A stretch of 64,000 nucleotides of DNA. Origin: Legionella sp. PATHC032. Lineage in GTDB: Bacteria > Pseudomonadota > Gammaproteobacteria > Legionellales > Legionellaceae. The notes below the pieces were generated by a model, which did no database searches, was not told the origin of the DNA, and saw only the letters and a list, made by a program, of their open reading frames with translations. The stretch is taken from the NCBI RefSeq assembly GCF_026191185.1, contig NZ_JAPHOV010000001.1, positions 546,001 to 610,000 of the forward strand, written 5' to 3'. Position 1 is the first letter of the stretch. Each line of letters begins with the position of its first letter. Below, one piece after another: positions 1 through 9,649 of this stretch. Made by a program: the position numbers and the translations under genes.

Positions 1-45
1 CAGTAAGAGGTATATAGTTTCTGTAAGAGTTCATTGTTATTAAAT

Positions 46-342
46 TTAGTAACAATCTTCTTTTTGTTCGCAGTGACCATAAGCATCGCATGACTGGATT
101 GGCCGACACCCAGGATAATAAATGATGGGTACCGGAGTTGTAATAATTAAAGGAGGGGTAGTTGATTTATCACAGGATTTACAGTGATTAAAAGTAGCTC
201 TTACATCATTGTCTTTGGGTAGATTTTTGGGATTTGGTCCTATCCCTAATGGATTCATCGCCATGGCATGGTTAACAAGAGCAGTTAAACTGATAAATAA
301 AATAATTGCTTTCAGAATCAGGTTATTGGTATCCCTACTCAT
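46..342 (-). CDS. Small secreted Cys-containing hypothetical protein
   Basis: Predicted 98-residue protein of unknown function. The first 28 or so residues form a signal peptide (charged start, hydrophobic LILKAIILFISLTALVNHAMA core, split by a likely cleavage after AMA), so export to the periplasm or beyond is inferred. The mature part is proline- and cysteine-rich, with a CKSCDK pair and a C-terminal region carrying four more Cys, compatible with disulfides. A strong ribosome binding site (AGGAG, 7 nt before the ATG) supports the start. It lies downstream of the phospholipase gene on the same strand, 74 bp from its stop, so co-transcription is possible. I recognise no family. Confidence 0.7.
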   Translation of the reverse strand: MSRDTNNLILKAIILFISLTALVNHAMAMNPLGIGPNPKNLPKDNDVRATFNHCKSCDKSTTPPLIITTPVPIIYYPGCRPIQSCDAYGHCEQKEDCY

Positions 343-416
343 AATAAACTCCTTTTTAATTTTGTACCCCGTATTATGCGATAATAAGAGTATAGTTGCT
401 TGTTATGGTTTTGCTC

Positions 417-1688
417 CTATACCAAAGGATTATCTTGCAATTCTTCTGGTACATACTGAGACAAATATTTGCTTAAACTCAATTGCACAGTTGAGGTTAT
501 GCCATATTGTGTTTTTAACAATAATAAAGTACTCCAGCCCCACCAACTATTTGTCCAATGCCTGTCATAAGGATTTGCCAAATTGGTTCTTCTTAACAAC
601 TGTTTGTTTTCTTCATCCCAATAGAACATAGGAGCAATATCCATGTTATTTTCATCATTTAATTTTGTGATGTGTGGAATCATGTCTTCTATTTGATTTT
701 TTTCTGGTAGAACTCCTGAGTAATAGGTTTCAAATATTTCATCAGCGGAAGTTTGCAAGGTTTTTAAGAGCATTTGCTGGTTGGTTTGATTAAAGGGATT
801 AAAGTAGGAGTAATCGCCATAAACTAACCATTGCTCTCCCATATTATTAGTCACATGAATTCCATACTTGTTTTCTTCATTATGCATATAATTGGCTAAC
901 AACGCACCAAGGACTGTTGGTGTGATAATGGCTGATAATTCTTCTCTGGGAGTTCGCAAATGGCCGGCAGCAAAGTGATCAGATAAATAGTGGCAGGCAA
1001 AAGCATCCATTGCATAGGCGATTTCCAAATCAGAGCGTTTTCCTGTTCGTTTTGCTTTTAATGCCTGTTGCAGTGCGACATGGTGCCCACTTTTATAGGC
1101 TATTAGATTATTGGGTGTAAAGTGATCATAGTTTTCCATGGCTAATTTTAGATATCTGCCAGGATTTAACCACCAGGTCAGACTATTACAACCACCCCCG
1201 GTGATGCAGTTGATTTGACGACCAACTTCATTCCCAATTCGTTTATAAATGTCTTCAGCAGTTTCTCCTTTTGCAATTCCTGATTCGACTTCACGCATTT
1301 CTGCTCTGATAACGGAATTAAGATCTTCTACCTCACTAACTGCAATAACATTCCTGGCAAAACTGTTGAAAACCTCTTTAAAACGAGTTTGTTTTTCCAG
1401 TTTTGTCAAGCCATGACTAATTGGTTTTCCTACAATTCCATATAGATCACCAAGGCTCATGATATCGCCAGCTGTTAATGCCAATCCATTTTTTAAATGT
1501 AATACAACACCAGATTGGGGAACCTCATCCATGTCAAATCGTAATTTGATTTGTTGCCCCATGGACCAGTGCTCGGACAAAGCAAAACTACCATTCGATT
1601 CACCGTAAGTTATAGAGGAAAAAGCCAACAAGCTCATGCTCATCGCGAATAATCGGGGCTTGACGAATCGATTGATAGATTTTTTCAT
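417..1688 (-). CDS. plcA: Secreted zinc-dependent phospholipase C, PlcA-like
   Basis: 423 residues with an N-terminal signal peptide (KKSINRFVKPRLFAMSMSLLAF..., predicted cleavage near residue 29). The central region has a histidine- and aspartate-rich motif (FACHYLSDHFAAGH, about residues 231-244) of the type that binds zinc in bacterial phospholipase C/P1-nuclease folds. It resembles the L. pneumophila PlcA family, which is described as a secreted phosphatidylcholine-hydrolysing enzyme. The start is supported by GAGGAC before the ATG. It is divergent from uppS across a 349-bp gap. Family recognition is from memory of motifs and neighbourhood; substrate is inferred. Confidence 0.75.
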   Translation of the reverse strand: MKKSINRFVKPRLFAMSMSLLAFSSITYGESNGSFALSEHWSMGQQIKLRFDMDEVPQSGVVLHLKNGLALTAGDIMSLGDLYGIVGKPISHGLTKLEKQTRFKEVFNSFARNVIAVSEVEDLNSVIRAEMREVESGIAKGETAEDIYKRIGNEVGRQINCITGGGCNSLTWWLNPGRYLKLAMENYDHFTPNNLIAYKSGHHVALQQALKAKRTGKRSDLEIAYAMDAFACHYLSDHFAAGHLRTPREELSAIITPTVLGALLANYMHNEENKYGIHVTNNMGEQWLVYGDYSYFNPFNQTNQQMLLKTLQTSADEIFETYYSGVLPEKNQIEDMIPHITKLNDENNMDIAPMFYWDEENKQLLRRTNLANPYDRHWTNSWWGWSTLLLLKTQYGITSTVQLSLSKYLSQYVPEELQDNPLV

Positions 1689-2037
1689 TATGTCCTCATC
1701 AACAGGGATTGATTATTGGTTTTAGTGACAAATAGCGTATTGTATAACATTTGGGTTGAAATATTGATGCATGGATTCGTCTCGAGATAATGCAAAGAGA
1801 TGAATGGAGTCTGTACAAATAACCATAGCCAAAAACGATGTAGGGTGCTATAGGTCATTGGAATTATCTCCTTTCTGGATATTCATGATGAAAAGTGACA
1901 ACTCGTTACGAATTTTTATTCAGGTTTAATAATGAGGTGTTTCATAAACAAGGTCAATTGATTTCTTAATGAGTACTTAAATTTTTGTCTTAAAGAGGTT
2001 AGACTATGCATCATTTTGATTAGTCGGATAAGTTGTT
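1689..2037. other. 349-bp intergenic region between plcA and uppS
   Basis: Divergent promoter region, AT-rich. I see no RNA gene, repeat or credible small ORF beyond a five-codon ATG frame at 2006-2023 just before uppS. Promoters for both flanking genes must lie here, but no hexamer pair is convincing. Confidence 0.5.
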
Positions 2038-2754
2038 TTGAATCATAAGTTACCTCAACATATTGCCGTTGTCATGGATGGAAACGGGCGTTGGGCTGAA
2101 AGCCGCGGTTTGCCCCGCGTAGAGGGACACAAAGCGGGCCTTGAGTCAGTTAAAAAGATTATCAATTGTTGTTTGGAAAAAAACATTTCCTGCTTGAGTC
2201 TGTTTGCATTCAGCTCTGAAAATTGGTCAAGACCAGTGACAGAAGTCAATTTTCTTATGGAGTTGTTTTTGGAGGCCTTGCGCAAAGAGATAGACGATTT
2301 AAACCAGCATGGAATACGGTTAAAGTTTACTGGTGATAGAGAACCTTTGTCTCAAGTATTACAAAAACAAATGTGTGATGCAGAAGCTCGTACCAAGAAT
2401 AATCAACAATTAATTCTAAATGTTGTTGTGAATTATGGTGGGAAATGGGATATAGTGACGGCGGCTAGAAAATTAGTACGCACTGTTTTGGATGGGAAGT
2501 TGGCATGTGATGAAATCAATGAGGCGGTATTCGCTCAATTTCTAGATACAAATGGTATGCCAGAACCCGATTTGTTTATTCGAACTAGCGGTGAATTGAG
2601 AATAAGTAATTTTTTTCTTTGGCAGTTAGCTTATACTGAACTGTATTTTACTGATGTTCATTGGCCTGATTTTAATGAGCATGAGTTTGAATTGGCATTA
2701 ACTTCTTTTGCCAAGAGGGCAAGAAGGTTTGGGCAAATTTCACAATCTGAATAA
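2038..2754 (+). CDS. uppS: Undecaprenyl diphosphate synthase
   Basis: 238 residues. Condenses isopentenyl diphosphates onto farnesyl diphosphate to make the C55 carrier for peptidoglycan and LPS. Visible family signatures: [13 protein letters not shown] at residues 8-20 with the catalytic Asp14, FSSENWSRP near 58-66, and RTSGELRIS near 182-190 followed by [11 protein letters not shown]. The start is TTG: an in-frame stop lies nine bases upstream and no ATG precedes the conserved [12 protein letters not shown] block. The next gene cdsA begins 10 bp after the stop, so this is the first gene of the envelope cluster. In many gammaproteobacteria dxr lies just upstream; it is absent here. Confidence 0.95.
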   Translation: MNHKLPQHIAVVMDGNGRWAESRGLPRVEGHKAGLESVKKIINCCLEKNISCLSLFAFSSENWSRPVTEVNFLMELFLEALRKEIDDLNQHGIRLKFTGDREPLSQVLQKQMCDAEARTKNNQQLILNVVVNYGGKWDIVTAARKLVRTVLDGKLACDEINEAVFAQFLDTNGMPEPDLFIRTSGELRISNFFLWQLAYTELYFTDVHWPDFNEHEFELALTSFAKRARRFGQISQSE

Positions 2755-2764
2755 AGGTAAGACC

Positions 2765-3562
2765 ATGTTTATGCAACGATTGATCACCACATTAATATTA
2801 GCGCCCTTGGTTTTGCTTGCTATTTTTTATGCTCCTTCCTGGATTTTATGGGGTGTTGTACTTGTTATACTCCTGCTTGCAGGAATAGAATGTTTTAAAT
2901 TGATTCCTGTTGACAATTTAGCTGTACAAGCTTGTTTTTTGATATTTTTATTGATGTGCTTTTGGGCAGGTGGCTATTTATATCCCTATTGGTTAAGTGT
3001 GGGCTTATTGGTATGGTTATTAAATGGGTTAGCAATTCTTACCTATCCGCGCTCACAAAATTATTGGGGTTATCCAATCATTGTTGCAATAGCTTCTTTG
3101 ATATTATTACCTTTATTTACTCAGAGCCTTATTCAAGTTTTTTCTTTACAACAAGGAAAGGAATTACTTGTCTATTTACTTTTTTTAATTTGGGCTTCTG
3201 ATATTGGTGCTTATCTCACTGGAAAACAATGGGGAAAACATAAATTAATCCCTAAAGTTAGTCCGGGTAAATCTTGGGAAGGTGTTACAGGTGGCCTTAT
3301 TTTGGCCATGATAGTCGCGACTTTTGGCTATTATTATTTTATGCCTTACTCAATTTCTATATGGTTTGGTTTAGCATTGTCTACTGTAATTATTTCAATT
3401 TTTGGTGATTTGTTCATCAGTATATTAAAACGACGTTGTCAATTAAAAGATACTGGAAATATTATTCCAGGTCATGGGGGCATATTAGATCGACTGGACA
3501 GTCTAATTGCTGCGTTACCATGGTTTTACTTTGGATTAACCTACATACCACTGGGAATTTAA
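2765..3562 (+). CDS. cdsA: Phosphatidate cytidylyltransferase (CDP-diglyceride synthase)
   Basis: 265-residue polytopic inner-membrane enzyme that makes CDP-diacylglycerol from phosphatidic acid and CTP, the branch point of phospholipid synthesis. The C-terminal family signature is visible (SILKRRCQLKDTGN followed by PGHGGILDRLDS, about residues 219-246). Several hydrophobic spans cover the rest. I chose the ATG at 2765 (MFMQRLITT) over the upstream in-frame codon at 2708 because the latter lies inside uppS and the ATG has AAAGGTAAG in front. It is followed by rseP. Confidence 0.95.
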   Translation: MFMQRLITTLILAPLVLLAIFYAPSWILWGVVLVILLLAGIECFKLIPVDNLAVQACFLIFLLMCFWAGGYLYPYWLSVGLLVWLLNGLAILTYPRSQNYWGYPIIVAIASLILLPLFTQSLIQVFSLQQGKELLVYLLFLIWASDIGAYLTGKQWGKHKLIPKVSPGKSWEGVTGGLILAMIVATFGYYYFMPYSISIWFGLALSTVIISIFGDLFISILKRRCQLKDTGNIIPGHGGILDRLDSLIAALPWFYFGLTYIPLGI

Positions 3563-3594
3563 TTTTCTGGTCGTATCAACCTTTGGATAGCGAT

Positions 3595-4947
3595 ATGCTT
3601 TCAACGTTGCTGTACTTTTTATTAGCATTGGTATTGTTAGTCACCATACATGAATATGGTCATTTTCAAGTGGCGCGTTGGTGTGGTGTGAAAGTGTTAA
3701 GATTTTCATTTGGTTTCGGAAAAATTCTTGCACGTTTTTATGATAAGAAAGGAACAGAATATGCTTGGTCTTTGTTTCCTTTGGGTGGCTATGTCAAAAT
3801 GCTTGATGAAACGGAAGGAGAAGTTTCTGAGAAAGAAAAGCCTTTTGCATTCAATAATCAATCTGTTCTTGTCAGGATAGCTATTGTAGTAGCAGGTCCT
3901 TTATTCAATTTTATTTTTGCATTTGTAGCATTGTGGTTAGTTTTGGTTATCGGTATGCACTCTTTGGCACCGATGATTGAGTCAGTAAAACCCAATAGTA
4001 TCGCCGCACGAGCTGGTCTAGGCCCCAAGCAGGAAATTATTGATCTTAATGGAGTCAAAATTAATAGTTGGCGAGATTTTCAATATGAAATAATGCCTCT
4101 TATCGGTTCCCAGGAAACAGTGAGCTTGACCGTAAAATCTATGATAAATGGCGAAGAAAGCACGTTGTTGTTACCTTTGGATAAGTGGGAGTTGGATGAT
4201 AAAAAGCCTGATCCTATTAAAAGCTTGGGGATTGTTCCATTTATACCCACTATTCCCCCCATAGTCGGAGAAGTGGTTCCAGATTCCCCTGCTGAAAAAG
4301 CAGGCCTAAAAATAGGGGATGAAATCATTAGTGTTAATGGCCAGCATTTCAACGATTGGTTGTATTTGGTCAGCTATGTAAGGGAAAGACCCAATTCTCA
4401 AATCGATTTGGATATTAAAAGACAAGGTAAATTGCTGAAGATAATAGTGCACACTGGAAGTCAGGACAATAATGGAAAATTAGAAGGGTTAATTGGAGTT
4501 AGATCTCAGAAAGTAGATTGGCCTGCCCATTGGCTACGACTGGAACAACAGCCGCCAATTTCAGCACTTGGCACGGCTTTTAAGCAAACAATACAACTCA
4601 CAGGCACAACCTTTGTCTTAATGGGAAGATTAGTGACCGGAAAATTGGGATTAAATAGTATTAGTGGCCCTGTCGGCATAGCACAGGGAGCTGGTGATTC
4701 CGGACGCGGAGGATTGGTATCCTATTTATTTTTCTTGGCCTTAGTAAGCATTAGCCTGGGAGCTCTTAATTTATTACCAATCCCTATGCTGGATGGCGGT
4801 CATCTTTTGTATTATGTCTTGGAAATCATAAGAAGAAAGCCATTATCGGATGGAGTTAAATCTGTCGGAATCTATTTTGGATTATTATTGCTGGTTGCCT
4901 TAATGTTTGTTGCTCTTAGTAATGATATATCAAGATTAACCAGTTAG
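3595..4947 (+). CDS. rseP: Site-2 protease RseP (intramembrane zinc metalloprotease)
   Basis: 450 residues, the same length as E. coli RseP. It cleaves the anti-sigma factor RseA within the inner membrane in the envelope stress response. The zinc motif HEYGH is at residues 19-23 in the first transmembrane helix, the second motif LDG lies near 399-401 (PIPMLDGGH), and periplasmic PDZ repeats lie between (VVPDSPAEKAGLKIGDEI in the second). The ATG at 3595 places HExxH where the family has it; the longer frame from 3436 overlaps cdsA. It is 32 bp after cdsA, in the conserved uppS-cdsA-rseP-bamA order. Confidence 0.95.
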   Translation: MLSTLLYFLLALVLLVTIHEYGHFQVARWCGVKVLRFSFGFGKILARFYDKKGTEYAWSLFPLGGYVKMLDETEGEVSEKEKPFAFNNQSVLVRIAIVVAGPLFNFIFAFVALWLVLVIGMHSLAPMIESVKPNSIAARAGLGPKQEIIDLNGVKINSWRDFQYEIMPLIGSQETVSLTVKSMINGEESTLLLPLDKWELDDKKPDPIKSLGIVPFIPTIPPIVGEVVPDSPAEKAGLKIGDEIISVNGQHFNDWLYLVSYVRERPNSQIDLDIKRQGKLLKIIVHTGSQDNNGKLEGLIGVRSQKVDWPAHWLRLEQQPPISALGTAFKQTIQLTGTTFVLMGRLVTGKLGLNSISGPVGIAQGAGDSGRGGLVSYLFFLALVSISLGALNLLPIPMLDGGHLLYYVLEIIRRKPLSDGVKSVGIYFGLLLLVALMFVALSNDISRLTS

Positions 4948-5016
4948 GATTTGACGAGGGTAATTCTAATTTCTGTATGATTAATGAATGAAATGATGTT
5001 TTAGCGATAAAGAAAC

Positions 5017-5043
5017 TTGACAGTAGTTTCTAGTTCCTATAAA
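5017..5043 (+). promoter_or_regulatory. Candidate promoter upstream of bamA
   Basis: TTGACA at 5017-5022 is a perfect -35; TATAAA at 5038-5043 gives a short 15-bp spacer. A second possible -10, TACAAT, is at 5061-5066. The 170-bp gap after rseP is otherwise empty, so a separate promoter for bamA is plausible. No sigma-E style GAACTT element was seen. Confidence 0.4.
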
Positions 5044-5117
5044 AGGGTTTCAATTTTTTGTACAATTGAATGGTTTTTAATTTCATAAGTGCGCGTAGTA
5101 CTGGACGTAAAATAATA

Positions 5118-7430
5118 ATGAAAAAAGTCAGTAATAAATTTATATTAGGTGTTTGTTGTTCTACTCTTTTAGCTTGGTCATCCCAATCCTTTTCCTCTGA
5201 TACCTTTATTGTCAAAGGGATTAGAGTTAACGGATTACAAAGGGTTTCGACAGGTACGGTATTAAACTATATGCCTGTGCAAGTTGGTGAGGAAATCAGT
5301 TCCAATTCAACAGCTCAAATTATCCGCGCCCTCTATGAGACCGGATTTTTCCAGTCTGTTTCGCTTGAACGTCAAGGAAATGTGTTAGTGGTCAATGTGG
5401 TAGAACGAGCAACCATTGGCTCTATTACAGTTGTAGGAAATAAGGAAATACCCTCTGATAAAATGAAAGCTTTTCTTAAAGAAATGGGGTTGGTCAAAGG
5501 CAGAGTGTTTCAAAGATCTTCACTGGAGCGTTTGGAGAAGGAGCTGAAACAAGCCTACACAGCCAGAGGAAAATATAATTCTCGCATTGAAACTAAAGTA
5601 ACTCCTCTGACTGAAAATAGAGTAGCCATTAGTATTACTGTATCAGAAGGTCGAGTTTCACGGATTAAAGAAATAAAAATAATTGGTAACCATGATTTCA
5701 AAGCAAATGAGCTATTGCCTGAATTGACGTTAAGCACAAGCAATCTGTTTACTTATTTTACTAAAAAAGATCAATACTCCAAAGCAGGAATGGATGCCTC
5801 TTTAGAGGCATTACGTTCATTTTATTTAGATAGAGGATATTTGAAGTTTAATGTTGTATCTTCGCAGGTTTTGCTATCGCCTGATAAAAAAGATGTCTAT
5901 ATCAACATTCATATAGAAGAAGGACCCCAGTATCATTTTTCAGGTTATGATGTGGTTGGAAAAACGATATTACCTAAAGAAAAAATTGATTCACTGATAC
6001 AAGTTAAGAAAGGAGATATTTTTTCTCGTAAGAAAGTTACTGAATCCATCTCTGCAATAGGGCTAGCTTTAGGAGATGTAGGATACGGTTTTCCTGCGAT
6101 TAATGCTGAACCTCGAATAGATGAAAATAATAAAACAGTATTTATTACTTTTGTAGTGCAGCCAGGCCGTCATGTTTATGTGAGACGTATTAATTTTCAT
6201 GGTAATACGAAAACAGGAGATTATGTTCTGCGTAATGTGATTCGTCAGGATGAGGGAGGGTTACTGTCTTTACATAACATCAAGGAATCTGAGCGCCAGT
6301 TACGAATGCTGGGTTATCTAAAAAACATTGATGTTAAAACGACACCTGTTCCGGGAACTAACAATCAGGTCGATCTGGATGTTAATGTGGAAGAAGCTCC
6401 TTCAGCAGAAGCAAGCGCATCCATGGGATATGGTACAAACGGTTATCAATTTAATGCATCCGTTAACCAACGTAATTTTATGGGAAGTGGGCGTTCCATG
6501 GGGGCTGCTTTCAATGCAAGTCAATGGGGACAAGATTATTCTTTTAACTATTATAATCCATTCTATACCGATACCGGGGTAGGTCGGGGAGGAAGCTTAT
6601 ATTATTCAAGGATCGATCCTAAAAATTTGAATGTCAGTACATACAGTTCTAATCGCTATGGTGGCGATATCAGTTATAACTTCCCGTTAGGTGAAAAAAG
6701 CAGTTTTCAATTGGGGTATGGTTATCAAGATATCAATATCAAATCAGTAGGTTACGTACTCCCCATAATCAATTTTGTTGCTTTAAACGGTAATCATTTC
6801 CAGGAAATACGGCTGACATCCGGTTGGAGTAGAAACAGCTATGATCAAATGCCCTACCCTAACCAGGGATTTAATCAACAAGCCATTGCCATGGTTGCTT
6901 TGCCAGCGACATCACAATCTCTCTCCTACTACAAGAGCTCTTATCAGGCGCATTTATATTATCCTCTAACCCGCGGCTGGATTTTTTCTGTCTTGGGTAA
7001 TGTGGGGTACGGAAATACTTTTGATAATTTCGGATTACCTTTTTTTGAAAACTACTATGCCGGTGGTCCAGTTCAACCAGGCCAAGTAAGAGGATATGAC
7101 AGTTATTCTCTAGGTCCGCAAGATAATTTTGGAAATGCAATGGGTGCGAATTTCCTTGTGAATGGAAGTGTTGGCCTGATACTACCATACCCATTGAGTC
7201 GAGATAATGTAAGAACAACTATTTTTGCTGATGCAGGTAATGTTTTTGCTTCTGGGACACCCCCTGCTTTACGCGGAACTCCTGCAGGTCCGATGCGTTA
7301 TTCAGCTGGTGTGTCATTAGAATGGCGTTCACCTTTTGGTCCATTATCCTTTAGCTTGGCCAAGGCATTGAATCCACAGCCATTGGATCAGACACAACTC
7401 TTCCAATTTGCTCTTTCTTCGGGCTTTTAG
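5118..7430 (+). CDS. bamA: Outer membrane protein assembly factor BamA (Omp85)
   Basis: 770 residues. Central component of the BAM complex that folds beta-barrel proteins into the outer membrane. A signal peptide (MKKVSNKFILGVCCSTLLAWSS...) is followed by about five POTRA repeats (to about residue 420; FIVKGIRVNGLQRVSTGTVL is the first) and a C-terminal 16-strand barrel. The L6-loop signature VRGY is visible in GQVRGYDSYSLGP, and the protein ends in Phe (ALSSGF) as outer-membrane proteins do. The ATG at 5118 gives a normal signal peptide; an in-frame start at 5070 would add a 16-residue tail without a leader function. Confidence 0.95.
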   Translation: MKKVSNKFILGVCCSTLLAWSSQSFSSDTFIVKGIRVNGLQRVSTGTVLNYMPVQVGEEISSNSTAQIIRALYETGFFQSVSLERQGNVLVVNVVERATIGSITVVGNKEIPSDKMKAFLKEMGLVKGRVFQRSSLERLEKELKQAYTARGKYNSRIETKVTPLTENRVAISITVSEGRVSRIKEIKIIGNHDFKANELLPELTLSTSNLFTYFTKKDQYSKAGMDASLEALRSFYLDRGYLKFNVVSSQVLLSPDKKDVYINIHIEEGPQYHFSGYDVVGKTILPKEKIDSLIQVKKGDIFSRKKVTESISAIGLALGDVGYGFPAINAEPRIDENNKTVFITFVVQPGRHVYVRRINFHGNTKTGDYVLRNVIRQDEGGLLSLHNIKESERQLRMLGYLKNIDVKTTPVPGTNNQVDLDVNVEEAPSAEASASMGYGTNGYQFNASVNQRNFMGSGRSMGAAFNASQWGQDYSFNYYNPFYTDTGVGRGGSLYYSRIDPKNLNVSTYSSNRYGGDISYNFPLGEKSSFQLGYGYQDINIKSVGYVLPIINFVALNGNHFQEIRLTSGWSRNSYDQMPYPNQGFNQQAIAMVALPATSQSLSYYKSSYQAHLYYPLTRGWIFSVLGNVGYGNTFDNFGLPFFENYYAGGPVQPGQVRGYDSYSLGPQDNFGNAMGANFLVNGSVGLILPYPLSRDNVRTTIFADAGNVFASGTPPALRGTPAGPMRYSAGVSLEWRSPFGPLSFSLAKALNPQPLDQTQLFQFALSSGF

Positions 7431-7545
7431 AGATGTTATGGATTGGAATAAGCAGATTTTTTAGTATTTTAAAAACTAGTGCTGTACATATCGCAACCTT
7501 TTTCGAATTGTGCTAGCATTTCAAACTTTAAATTAGGAGATCATT

Positions 7546-8046
7546 ATGAAACGTCTGGGTGCGGTGCTAGTCGCATTATTTTTGGGTTTGTTCGGCACGA
7601 CTGTGTTTGCTGATTGGGCAAAGATAGGCGTGGTTGATTTACAAAAAATCATGCAAACTTCAAATCAAATGAAAGAAATCCAACAGAAGTTGGAAAAAGA
7701 ATTTAAGCCTCGTCGAGACAAGCTTGTTGCAATGGAAGCAAGCTTGAAAAGCGACATGGAAAAATTCAAGCGTGATAGTGCTATAATGAGCGCGAGCCAA
7801 AAGAAAGAATTGGAAAAGAAAATTGTTGCATCACAACAACAGTTTGAACGTGATGGACAACAATATCAGCAAGAATTAAGTACAGCTCATAATGAAGCTA
7901 TGGAAGGTTTGTATAATAAGGTCCGTACTGCCATTACCAAAATTGCCAAAGATGAGAAGTACGATATTATTGTTCAGAAAGATGCAGCGCCTTTCAGTAG
8001 CGAATCTCTTGATGTAACAGATAAAGTTATTAAAGCAATTAATTAA
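7546..8046 (+). CDS. skp: Periplasmic chaperone Skp/OmpH
   Basis: 166 residues with a signal peptide (MKRLGAVLVALFLGLFGTTVFA). The mature part is an OmpH domain: a short beta segment (KIGVVDLQKIM), then long charged helices rich in Lys, Glu and Gln predicted to be coiled coil (about residues 45-130), as in the tentacles of Skp that hold unfolded outer-membrane proteins. A clear RBS (TAGGAGATC) precedes the ATG. It sits between bamA and lpxD as in E. coli. Confidence 0.95.
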   Translation: MKRLGAVLVALFLGLFGTTVFADWAKIGVVDLQKIMQTSNQMKEIQQKLEKEFKPRRDKLVAMEASLKSDMEKFKRDSAIMSASQKKELEKKIVASQQQFERDGQQYQQELSTAHNEAMEGLYNKVRTAITKIAKDEKYDIIVQKDAAPFSSESLDVTDKVIKAIN

Positions 8047-8059
8047 TTCGGCGGATGCG

Positions 8060-9079
8060 TTGCTAACCTTAGAGGAACTGGCAAAACATTTAAATGGCGT
8101 TTGGCATGGCAATGCCAATCACGCCATTTTTAGCGTATCCTCATTGGCTCGCGCTTCATCTAAAGATCTTGCGTATTTTGTTAATCCTTTATTGCGACCT
8201 GTCTTAAACTCTACCAGAGCAGGTGCCGTTTTATTAAAATCCGAGTACAAAGACTGGTGTCCTGTAAACTGTGTTGTAGTCTCCAATCCGTCAGAAGCAA
8301 TGTTTAAAGCAGCAAAGCTCTTGCCTCAACCTGGCGTCAATGTTTGTGGAATTCATCCTACAGCTCAAATTCACAAATCTGCTCAATTAGGTCAACACGT
8401 ATCAGTTGGCGCTAACAGCGTGATTGGTGAAAATGTACAAATAGATGATAACGTGACCATTGGTCCGAATACGGCCATTGAGTCTTCTGTGCTGATTGGT
8501 AGAGGGAGTCAGCTGGGTGCTGGAGCAATAATTCATTCTGGTACAGTTTTAGGCCAATCTGTGATGATTGGTTCTGGGTGTATTGTTGGTGCTGCCCCAT
8601 TTAATTGCTACAAGGAACATGGTGTTTGGCAACAAGGGCCAATTTTGGGTGGAGTTGTAATTGGTCAAAGAACTCAAATCGGTGCAAATACAGTAATTCA
8701 CAGAGGCTCCATTGGCGATACTTATCTGGGCGATGGAGTTTGTATAGACAGTTTAGTGCTCATCGCTCATGATGTGTATGTAGGGAATAATACTGCTATC
8801 GCAGGTTGTGCCGCAATTGGCGCTCTTGTGCAAATAGGAATGGATTGCATCATAGGAGGAGCAAGTTGCCTTGCAGCAAATATTCGTCTGACCAATGATG
8901 TAGTGATAACCGGGATGTCTACTGTGACAAAATCTATCATGCGTTCGGGAATTTATTCTTCGGGAACGACAGTTCACGATCATCGCAAGTGGCGTCGTAA
9001 TACAGCGCGGTTCAGGCATTTGGATGACTACATTACAAAGCTGATAACAATAGAAAAAAAATTGAATAATAACAACTAA
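8060..9079 (+). CDS. lpxD: UDP-3-O-(3-hydroxyacyl)glucosamine N-acyltransferase
   Basis: 339 residues. Third step of lipid A synthesis: transfers an N-linked 3-hydroxyacyl chain from acyl-ACP. An N-terminal LpxD domain is followed by left-handed beta-helix hexapeptide repeats (about residues 98-290; for example IGENVQIDDNVTIGPNTAIE). The catalytic His corresponds to His237 in LIAHDVYVG. The start is a TTG 13 bp after skp; no in-frame ATG exists near the conserved N-terminus. L. pneumophila has more than one LpxD; which paralogue this is cannot be settled from sequence alone. Confidence 0.93.
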   Translation: MLTLEELAKHLNGVWHGNANHAIFSVSSLARASSKDLAYFVNPLLRPVLNSTRAGAVLLKSEYKDWCPVNCVVVSNPSEAMFKAAKLLPQPGVNVCGIHPTAQIHKSAQLGQHVSVGANSVIGENVQIDDNVTIGPNTAIESSVLIGRGSQLGAGAIIHSGTVLGQSVMIGSGCIVGAAPFNCYKEHGVWQQGPILGGVVIGQRTQIGANTVIHRGSIGDTYLGDGVCIDSLVLIAHDVYVGNNTAIAGCAAIGALVQIGMDCIIGGASCLAANIRLTNDVVITGMSTVTKSIMRSGIYSSGTTVHDHRKWRRNTARFRHLDDYITKLITIEKKLNNNN

Positions 9080-9196
9080 GTATGTTTTAACAATCTGAAG
9101 TAACATTATTTTTGAAATTTTTAATTGATTAGAATGAGCTAAACCAAGATAATGAGCCATTTTGTAATGCAATAGGCGATTAATGAGAACTAGGGT

Positions 9197-9649
9197 ATGA
9201 ACGAATCGATAGATATAAATCAAATTTTTACTTTGTTACCACACCGCTATCCATTTATTCTGGTTGATAGAGTGATAGATTACAAAGTCATGGAATATTT
9301 GATCGCAATTAAGAATGTGACTATTAATGAGAACTTCTTTACTGGGCATTTTCCAGGAAATCCTATTATGCCTGGAGTGCTAATGCTTGAGGCTTTAGCC
9401 CAGGCTTGTGCCATTTTAGCCAGTTTGTCTCGTCAACCCAAAGAAGGGCACGAGTTTCTGCATTATTTTGCCGGTATTGACAATGCTCGCTTCAAGCAAG
9501 TAGTAACTCCTGGGGATCAATTGCGATTAGAGGTGAGATTGGCTGGACAAAAAAGAGATTTTTGGCGTATGCACGGAGAAGCTTATATTGGAGACAAATT
9601 GGCTTGTTCCGCAGACTTATTAAGCGCAGCAAAGGAAATTAAAAAGTGA
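9197..9649 (+). CDS. fabZ: 3-hydroxyacyl-ACP dehydratase FabZ
   Basis: 150-residue hotdog-fold enzyme that dehydrates 3-hydroxyacyl-ACP in fatty acid elongation. The family signature LLPHRYPFILVDR is at residues 13-25, and the active-site block HFPGNPIMPGVLMLEAL carries His51 and Glu65. A gap of 117 bp after lpxD leaves room for a promoter. The stop overlaps the lpxA start by four bases (GTGA), so the two are translationally coupled. FabZ and LpxA share the 3-hydroxyacyl-ACP pool, which explains the coupling. Confidence 0.96.
   Translation: MNESIDINQIFTLLPHRYPFILVDRVIDYKVMEYLIAIKNVTINENFFTGHFPGNPIMPGVLMLEALAQACAILASLSRQPKEGHEFLHYFAGIDNARFKQVVTPGDQLRLEVRLAGQKRDFWRMHGEAYIGDKLACSADLLSAAKEIKK

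Noticed and set aside
2006..2023. Five-codon ATG frame before uppS as a leader peptide
   Set aside because: Too short, no RBS that fits, and no attenuator-like structure.
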